A DNA stretch of 6,049 nucleotides from Candidatus Zixiibacteriota bacterium. GTDB lineage: Bacteria; Zixibacteria; MSB-5A5; JAABVY01. Position 1 is the first letter of the stretch; each line of letters starts with the position of its first letter. The notes beneath the pieces were generated by a model that saw only the letters and a program-made list of their open reading frames with translations, did no database searches and had not been told where the DNA came from. The stretch is taken from the NCBI GenBank assembly GCA_014730285.1, contig WJIM01000219.1, positions 1 through 6,049 on the forward strand, read 5' to 3'. Below, piece after piece: positions 1 to 6,049 of the stretch. Made by a program: the position numbers and the translations under genes.

Positions 1-1880
1 CGCAATATTCTGCCGTTGAATCCGGCCAGATTTTCAAAGCGCTTCTGATTTCGCATCAGACCGAAAATCCGCTTGCCCCAGAATGTGGGATGTTCATGGC
101 GGCGCTGAGTGACATAACGGGAGACATCGACACCGGCAGGACAGACAATAAAACAGGACTTGCAGTTCAAACAGCCTTCAAGCTCTCTGGCTGCATCAAG
201 GCGGTTGAAATTTTCCGAAAGCATAACCCGCACCCATCCCCGGGCAGCCATATTTTCGCTCTTATAGACTTCAAAACTGGGGCAATAGTTATTGCACTTG
301 CCGCAGGCGGCGCATTCGCGCACTACTTTCTCGACATCAACATTCTGCAGGAAATCTCGTTTGGATAATAGCACTTCGGGATTGAGTTTCGAATCGGGAT
401 CGAGCTGATCCTTGATTCGCAAGAAAAGGTCATAGATTTTATCACCGTACATTTTATGAATAACTTCGGCCCGCAGATGGCCATCGCCGTGCTCTGCGGT
501 GGCCGAGCCGCCCAGCTCGAATATTTTGTCGTATACACGGTCAAAAAGGCTCCTGGCGAGCTTCTGACCGCCCTCTGAGGCGAGATTGACGGCCGGGCGG
601 ACATGCAGGTTACCATCACCGATATGACCGAATATACCGCATGTGAGGCCGTTTTCCTCAAAAAGGCCGTTTAAAAAGCGGATGAAATCGGGCATCTTTT
701 CTGACGGTATGGCGGCGTCCTCGATAAATCCCCAGGGCCGGGCACTTTCGTCCAGCCTGTATAAAGTTGGTACAATAGCCTTGCGCGCGCCCCACAAGGC
801 CGACTGCTTTTTGGGGTCGGTTTCGAACAAAGGATCGCTGGAAAGCCGGTATTTCTGCAGATATTCCTTTAAGCCTGCCACTTTCTCATCAAAGGGAGGA
901 TCGTCGAATTCGACAATCAGCATTGCCTCTGCCGAAGGCGGCAGGTCGAAGCGCTCGCGGCCGATCAGATCGAGCGTGTTGCCGTCGATAAGCTCCAGTC
1001 CGGCCGGCTCCAGATTCAGGAAATCGAGAGTGGCATCACCCACCTGATCCAGCTTTTCAAATAGAATCAATGAGGTCAGTTTGTCCTTGGGAAGAGGCAA
1101 AAGCCGCAGCTTCGCCGATACGAAGAGACCGAGTGTGCCCTCTGAGCCGATAAATAGCTGCGGCACGGCAAATACCCCCTGATCCAGCTTCTCGACCATT
1201 GTTTTTAAATCATACCCGCAGACATTTTTCCTGAGATTCGGGTAAGCTCTCAGAATTTCATCCCGATTTCCGGAGATCAACCTGTATATATTTTCGAATT
1301 CCGGATATTCCGAAAAGAATCTTTCCAGATCTTTCGAATCGACCTTCAAATCACGCGCAATCATATCACGGCCGTCGGGCAGAATGACGTGCAGCTCTTC
1401 GACATATTTACGGGTTGTGCCGTACTTTACCGATCTGGCGCCGGAGGAGTTATTGCCTAGCATACCCCCTATCTGGCAGGTGTCGCCCGAAGATGGATCG
1501 GGCGGAAAAAACAGCCCCTTACCGGCCAGATAGCGGTTCAGGCGGTCATAAACAATGCCGCATTCTACATTGACGGTTTTGCCGTGAATATCGCAGGAAA
1601 GAACCCTGTTCAGTTTTGAAAAATCGATTATTACATGTTCAGATACTGCTCCGCCCGCGAGTCCTGATCCCCCGCCTCTGGGGGTAATTGGTAAGCCGTT
1701 TTGCCGTAATATATTAACTGTGCTTCTAAGCTGTCTGTAAGTTTCCGGGGTGACAATTGCCAGCGGATATGCTTTGTAAATCGAAGCGTCAGAAGCATAA
1801 GCTTCCAGCTCGGCCTTTGAGGTCAGGACATTGCCGGTGCCGATTATAGATTTAAGCTGATTTTTGAATTTGCGCTTCAT
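1..1880 (-). CDS. FAD-linked oxidase with C-terminal 4Fe-4S domain (GlcD / D-lactate dehydrogenase / YdiJ type), 3'-truncated by window edge
   Basis: This is probably a flavoprotein that oxidises a D-2-hydroxyacid (D-lactate, glycolate or D-2-hydroxyglutarate) and passes electrons through Fe-S clusters to a membrane or soluble acceptor. Reading leftward from ATG 1880 gives 626 codons with no stop. The FAD_binding_4 domain spans about residues 33-172, with PRGGGSGLAGG (67-77), FFPPDPSS (124-131) and GGMLGNNSSG (138-147); SEGTLG follows at 246-251. The FAD-oxidase_C domain runs to about 505, with GHIGDGNLH (418-426) and AEHGDGH (462-468), whose His419, His426, Glu463 and His464 match the family's metal and substrate site. 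Two Fe-S motifs follow: Cys523/526/529/533 and Cys570/573/576/580. Relatives of this fusion type reach roughly 900-1000 residues and end in cysteine-rich CCG domains, so about a third is probably missing. A stop codon (TAA at 1883-1881) directly precedes the ATG and fixes the start. No Shine-Dalgarno is visible. The exact substrate cannot be assigned. Confidence 0.93.
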   Translation of the reverse strand, partial: MKRKFKNQLKSIIGTGNVLTSKAELEAYASDASIYKAYPLAIVTPETYRQLRSTVNILRQNGLPITPRGGGSGLAGGAVSEHVIIDFSKLNRVLSCDIHGKTVNVECGIVYDRLNRYLAGKGLFFPPDPSSGDTCQIGGMLGNNSSGARSVKYGTTRKYVEELHVILPDGRDMIARDLKVDSKDLERFFSEYPEFENIYRLISGNRDEILRAYPNLRKNVCGYDLKTMVEKLDQGVFAVPQLFIGSEGTLGLFVSAKLRLLPLPKDKLTSLILFEKLDQVGDATLDFLNLEPAGLELIDGNTLDLIGRERFDLPPSAEAMLIVEFDDPPFDEKVAGLKEYLQKYRLSSDPLFETDPKKQSALWGARKAIVPTLYRLDESARPWGFIEDAAIPSEKMPDFIRFLNGLFEENGLTCGIFGHIGDGNLHVRPAVNLASEGGQKLARSLFDRVYDKIFELGGSATAEHGDGHLRAEVIHKMYGDKIYDLFLRIKDQLDPDSKLNPEVLLSKRDFLQNVDVEKVVRECAACGKCNNYCPSFEVYKSENMAARGWVRVMLSENFNRLDAARELEGCLNCKSCFIVCPAGVDVSRYVTQRRHEHPTFWGKRIFGLMRNQKRFENLAGFNGRIL

Positions 1881-1971
1881 TTAAAAGAATACGTATAATA
1901 TATGAATTTAATTTATGAAATATCTTTAACTAATGCAATTTCAATAAAATACAAAGAAAGTTTGTGAAAGA

Positions 1972-2001
1972 ATTATCAAACATTTTCTTGACACAAAACA
2001 A
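1972..2001 (-). promoter_or_regulatory. Weak candidate leftward promoter for the flavoprotein gene
   Basis: On the minus strand, TTGTTT (2001-1996) and GATAAT (1977-1972) are separated by 18 bases and could act as -35 and -10 hexamers. Transcription would begin near 1965, some 85 bases before the ATG at 1880. Its -35 overlaps the rightward promoter and the first dyad, so the two genes could be co-regulated. A competing possibility is TATTAT on the minus strand (1900-1895), which would put the start within about ten bases of the ATG and give an almost leaderless message, in keeping with the missing Shine-Dalgarno. I cannot choose between them. Confidence 0.25.
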
Positions 2002-2006
2002 GTCAA
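1988..2006. repeat. Inverted repeat TTGAC-N9-GTCAA overlapping the -35 (possible operator)
   Basis: TTGAC at 1988-1992 is mirrored by GTCAA at 2002-2006 across nine bases. The left arm is part of the TTGACA -35 hexamer and the dyad covers most of the promoter spacer, the position expected of a repressor site. A near-identical dyad (spacer eight) lies at 2099-2116. Five-base arms are short and arise by chance, so the support comes from the repetition and the position. Confidence 0.4.
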
Positions 2007-2016
2007 AATATATATT
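1988..2016 (+). promoter_or_regulatory. Candidate sigma70-type promoter for the Rrf2-dcd-PFOR genes
   Basis: A perfect TTGACA -35 hexamer (1988-1993) is followed after 17 bases by TATATT (2011-2016), a five-of-six match to TATAAT. Transcription would start near 2023, leaving a leader of roughly 120 bases before the regulator's ATG. The region is AT-rich, so chance -10 matches are common, but the perfect -35 at ideal spacing makes this the best promoter in the window. It overlaps an inverted repeat whose left arm is the -35 itself, which suggests a repressor could block it. Confidence 0.5.
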
Positions 2017-2027
2017 CTTTATTTACA

Positions 2028-2057
2028 TTGAGTTGAATAGAATATAAATTTACTCAA
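2028..2057. repeat. Inverted repeat TTGAGT-N18-ACTCAA just downstream of the promoter
   Basis: TTGAGT (2028-2033) and ACTCAA (2052-2057) are perfect six-base complements separated by 18 bases of almost pure A/T. An offset pairing GTTGA (2032-2036) with TCAAC (2054-2058) is also possible. It lies immediately after the predicted transcription start. It could be an operator half-site pair or a leader hairpin with a long loop. Arm sequence resembles, but is not identical to, the TTGAC/GTCAA dyads. Confidence 0.3.
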
Positions 2058-2098
2058 CAATTTAGCAAGTACGATTCGTATTTTTGTGAATTTAATTT

Positions 2099-2116
2099 TT
2101 GACAACATGCCGTCAA
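2099..2116. repeat. Second TTGAC-N8-GTCAA inverted repeat, upstream of the Rrf2 start codon
   Basis: TTGAC (2099-2103) and GTCAA (2112-2116) repeat the arms of the dyad at 1988-2006 with a spacer of eight rather than nine. It ends about 25 bases before the regulator's ATG. The TTGACA here has no convincing -10 seventeen or eighteen bases downstream, so it is more plausibly a second protein-binding site than a second promoter. Within it, TGCC (2108-2111) and GGCA (2117-2120) could form an alternative four-pair hairpin in the leader RNA with GTCAA as the loop. Confidence 0.35.
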
Positions 2117-2141
2117 GGCAGCCATTGGGTTAGGGGAAGTT

Positions 2142-2576
2142 ATGAGATTTACTAAAGCTGAAGATTACGGTCTTTACGGAGTGCTTTATCTGGCCGAACA
2201 GGATAACGGCCGTGTTGTGCCTTTGTCTGAAGTCTCCAGAGAACAGGATGTGCCGGAGAAGTTCCTGGCCAAGATTTTCCAGTCCCTTTCCAAAGCGGGG
2301 ATAGTGAAATCACATCGTGGTGTAAAAGGCGGCTTCACGCTTGCCAAAGCGCCCGAGGATATCACAGTGAGAGAACTGGTGGAAACAATTCAGGGACCTT
2401 ATTTTCTGGCAAAATGCATTCATGACCACAAGGAATGCGACAAGAGCGAAAACTGCCCGGTAAGACATCTTCTGAAACTCACTCTTACCTGTATTCTGGA
2501 TCAATTCCAGAAATACACGCTGGCGGATATGCTGAAATGGAAACAGAATCCGGAATTGATATCGGATTTGAAATAG
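2142..2576 (+). CDS. Rrf2-family transcriptional regulator with Fe-S-type cysteines
   Basis: This 144-residue protein is a winged-helix DNA-binding regulator of the Rrf2 family (relatives: IscR, NsrR, RsrR, CymR). The N-terminus MRFTKAEDYGLYGVLYLA is a typical Rrf2 first helix. The recognition helix region (about 28-56) contains VPEKFLAKIFQSLSKAGIV, and the wing carries HRGVKGGFTLA (58-68). Cys92, Cys99 and Cys105 are spaced CX6CX5C, close to the CX5CX5C of IscR and NsrR, and His109 follows. Asp8 occupies the place of the fourth ligand described for [4Fe-4S] NsrR; Glu8 plays this part in RsrR. A redox, NO or Fe-S sensor is therefore likely, probably dimeric and cytosolic. A purine-rich GGGGAAG (2133-2139) precedes the ATG. 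The gene heads a probable operon with dcd and PFOR and diverges from an Fe-S flavoprotein. Whether it is an NsrR, RsrR or IscR equivalent cannot be settled from sequence. Confidence 0.93.
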   Translation: MRFTKAEDYGLYGVLYLAEQDNGRVVPLSEVSREQDVPEKFLAKIFQSLSKAGIVKSHRGVKGGFTLAKAPEDITVRELVETIQGPYFLAKCIHDHKECDKSENCPVRHLLKLTLTCILDQFQKYTLADMLKWKQNPELISDLK

Positions 2577-2620
2577 AAATATCCTCAGGACGCAGAACAA
2601 TAACCACCTAAAAAATCTAT

Positions 2621-2627
2621 TGGAGGA
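2621..2627 (+). promoter_or_regulatory. Shine-Dalgarno of dcd, unusually close to the start
   Basis: TGGAGGA contains a consensus GGAGG (2622-2626) but only three bases separate it from ATG 2630, shorter than the usual five to nine. The start is still favoured because the encoded IKSDRWIRKMA matches the conserved N-terminus of dCTP deaminases, and the next in-frame ATGs (residues 12 and 18) would remove it. Confidence 0.5.
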
Positions 2628-2629
2628 AT

Positions 2630-3184
2630 ATGCCGATTAAATCTGACAGATGGATCAGGAAGATGGCCAAAAAAGAGGACATGATAAAACCTTTTTCCAA
2701 CAAACAGGTTCGCAATAATAAAATTTCCTACGGCCTGTCGTCATACGGATATGATATTCGGGTATCGGATGAATTTTTGATCTTCACCAATGTCAATTCA
2801 GATATAGTCGATCCCAAGAAATTCACCAATAATATGCTCAAGAGCATCAAGGCCAAATCGATACTCGTGCCTCCCAACTCCTTTGCTCTGGCACGTACGG
2901 TGGAGTATTTCAAGATACCCCGCAACATCCTGACCCTTTGTCTGGGAAAATCGACATATGCACGCTGCGGAATTATAGTCAATGTCACACCGTTCGAACC
3001 GGAGTGGGAAGGGCATGCGACTCTGGAAATTTCCAACACCACCCCTCTCCCGGCCAAAATCTACGCCAACGAGGGTATCGCTCAGATAATCTTCCTGGAG
3101 GCCGATGAGGTATGTGAGACTTCGTATAAAGACAAAAAGGGAAAATATCAAAAGCAGGTTAATATTACTCTTCCACGGCTTTAA
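2630..3184 (+). CDS. dcd: dCTP deaminase
   Basis: The protein hydrolytically deaminates dCTP to dUTP and ammonia, which after dUTPase action supplies dUMP for thymidylate synthesis. It is a cytosolic trimer in characterised relatives. It has 184 residues, a normal length for this subfamily (E. coli Dcd has 193). Visible signatures are KSDRWIRKMA (4-13), ISYGLSSYGYDIR (32-44), PPNSFALARTVEYFKIPRN (81-99), GKSTYARCG (106-114), and EPEWEGHATLEISNTTPLP (123-141). Ser108, Arg112 and Glu133 align with E. coli Ser111, Arg115 and the catalytic Glu138. The C-terminal KYQKQ (172-176) belongs to the nucleotide-covering tail. Its sequence is of the common monofunctional kind; I see no strong sign of the bifunctional deaminase-dUTPase form, though motifs alone do not exclude it. 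It lies 53 bases after the Rrf2 gene and 69 before PFOR with no terminator, so co-transcription is likely. A functional tie to redox regulation is not evident. Confidence 0.96.
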   Translation: MPIKSDRWIRKMAKKEDMIKPFSNKQVRNNKISYGLSSYGYDIRVSDEFLIFTNVNSDIVDPKKFTNNMLKSIKAKSILVPPNSFALARTVEYFKIPRNILTLCLGKSTYARCGIIVNVTPFEPEWEGHATLEISNTTPLPAKIYANEGIAQIIFLEADEVCETSYKDKKGKYQKQVNITLPRL

Positions 3185-3196
3185 TCACGTATAAAG

Positions 3197-3225
3197 TTGA
3201 CAAGCAAATATGAAGGGCTTTAATT
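3197..3225 (+). promoter_or_regulatory. Possible internal promoter upstream of PFOR
   Basis: A perfect TTGACA (3197-3202) lies in the 69-base gap after dcd. Seventeen bases downstream is TTAATT (3220-3225), a poor -10. TATAAA at 3232-3237 is a better hexamer but far too distant to pair with it. PFOR may have its own promoter here in addition to read-through from upstream. The same TTGAC word forms the arms of the dyads at 1988 and 2099, but here no GTCAA partner follows. Confidence 0.22.
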
Positions 3226-3253
3226 GAGGATTATAAACAGAAAGAGTTAATAT

Positions 3254-6049
<2,796 letters not shown>

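Larger units (their letters stand above)
1881..2141. promoter_or_regulatory. AT-rich divergent intergenic control region
   Basis: This gap separates the leftward flavoprotein gene from the rightward Rrf2-type regulator. By direct count, 43 of the first 220 bases are G or C (about 20%) and 65 of all 261 (about 25%), well below the flanking genes. I see no credible reading frame or RNA gene in it. It holds promoter-like hexamers on both strands and three inverted repeats, listed separately. Such AT-rich composition is normal for a promoter region and need not indicate transfer. Confidence 0.7.

Noticed and set aside
90..1047. Several short open frames on both strands within the flavoprotein gene
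   Set aside because: The leftward frame from 1880 contains the full set of FAD-oxidase and Fe-S motifs through this stretch, so the others are shadow frames.
1881..2100. Low-GC stretch as evidence of horizontal transfer or an insertion scar
   Set aside because: No terminal repeats, target duplications or transposase remnants are visible, and AT-richness is usual in divergent promoter regions.
2099..2127. Second TTGACA upstream of the Rrf2 gene as a promoter
   Set aside because: The bases 17-18 downstream (CCATTG, CATTGG) do not resemble a -10, and the resulting leader would be very short. I kept the site only as a dyad.
2577..2629. Terminator between the Rrf2 gene and dcd
   Set aside because: No GC-rich stem followed by a T-run is present. 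The run of A in 2611-2615 has no hairpin before it.
2310..3151. Minus-strand frames opposite the Rrf2 and dcd genes
   Set aside because: They are antisense to clearly recognisable conserved proteins and have no recognisable domains.
3185..3253. Terminator or small RNA between dcd and PFOR
   Set aside because: I found no stem-loop with a U-tract and no RNA gene signature in these 69 bases.

Overview
The window looks like a chromosomal segment from an anaerobic or microaerophilic bacterium. It holds a large single-chain pyruvate:ferredoxin oxidoreductase (PFOR), an iron-sulfur flavoprotein dehydrogenase and an Rrf2-type regulator with a cysteine cluster. Genes are of middling GC, the main intergenic region is very AT-rich, and two genes have recognisable Shine-Dalgarno sequences. 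No gene fixes the taxonomy. An uncultured FCB-group or candidate-phylum lineage would fit, but that is a guess. I see no mobile element, tRNA, rRNA, CRISPR array or phage gene.

Layout. Positions 1-1880 (minus strand) encode the first 626 residues of an FAD-binding_4/FAD-oxidase_C dehydrogenase with a C-terminal two-cluster ferredoxin-like segment (GlcD / D-lactate dehydrogenase / YdiJ type); its end lies outside the window. Positions 1881-2141 are a divergent control region; its first 220 bases are about 20% GC by direct count. It has a good sigma70-like promoter facing right, a weaker candidate facing left, and three short dyads made of TTGAC/GTCAA- or TTGAGT/ACTCAA-type arms. Rightward come an Rrf2-family regulator (2142-2576), dCTP deaminase dcd (2630-3184) and the first 932 residues of PFOR (3254 to the window end), separated by only 53 and 69 bases with no terminator visible.

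How it may work together. The regulator has Cys92, Cys99 and Cys105 plus Asp8, the pattern of Fe-S-sensing Rrf2 proteins such as NsrR. It sits between two oxygen-sensitive multi-Fe-S redox enzymes and beside a dyad-rich promoter region. The simplest reading is a redox- or NO-responsive switch that controls its own operon, including PFOR, and perhaps the divergent flavoprotein. dcd, a pyrimidine nucleotide enzyme, is the odd member. All enzyme families here are known. The unproven interest lies in the arrangement and the proposed regulation, and I do not see an obviously new molecular system.
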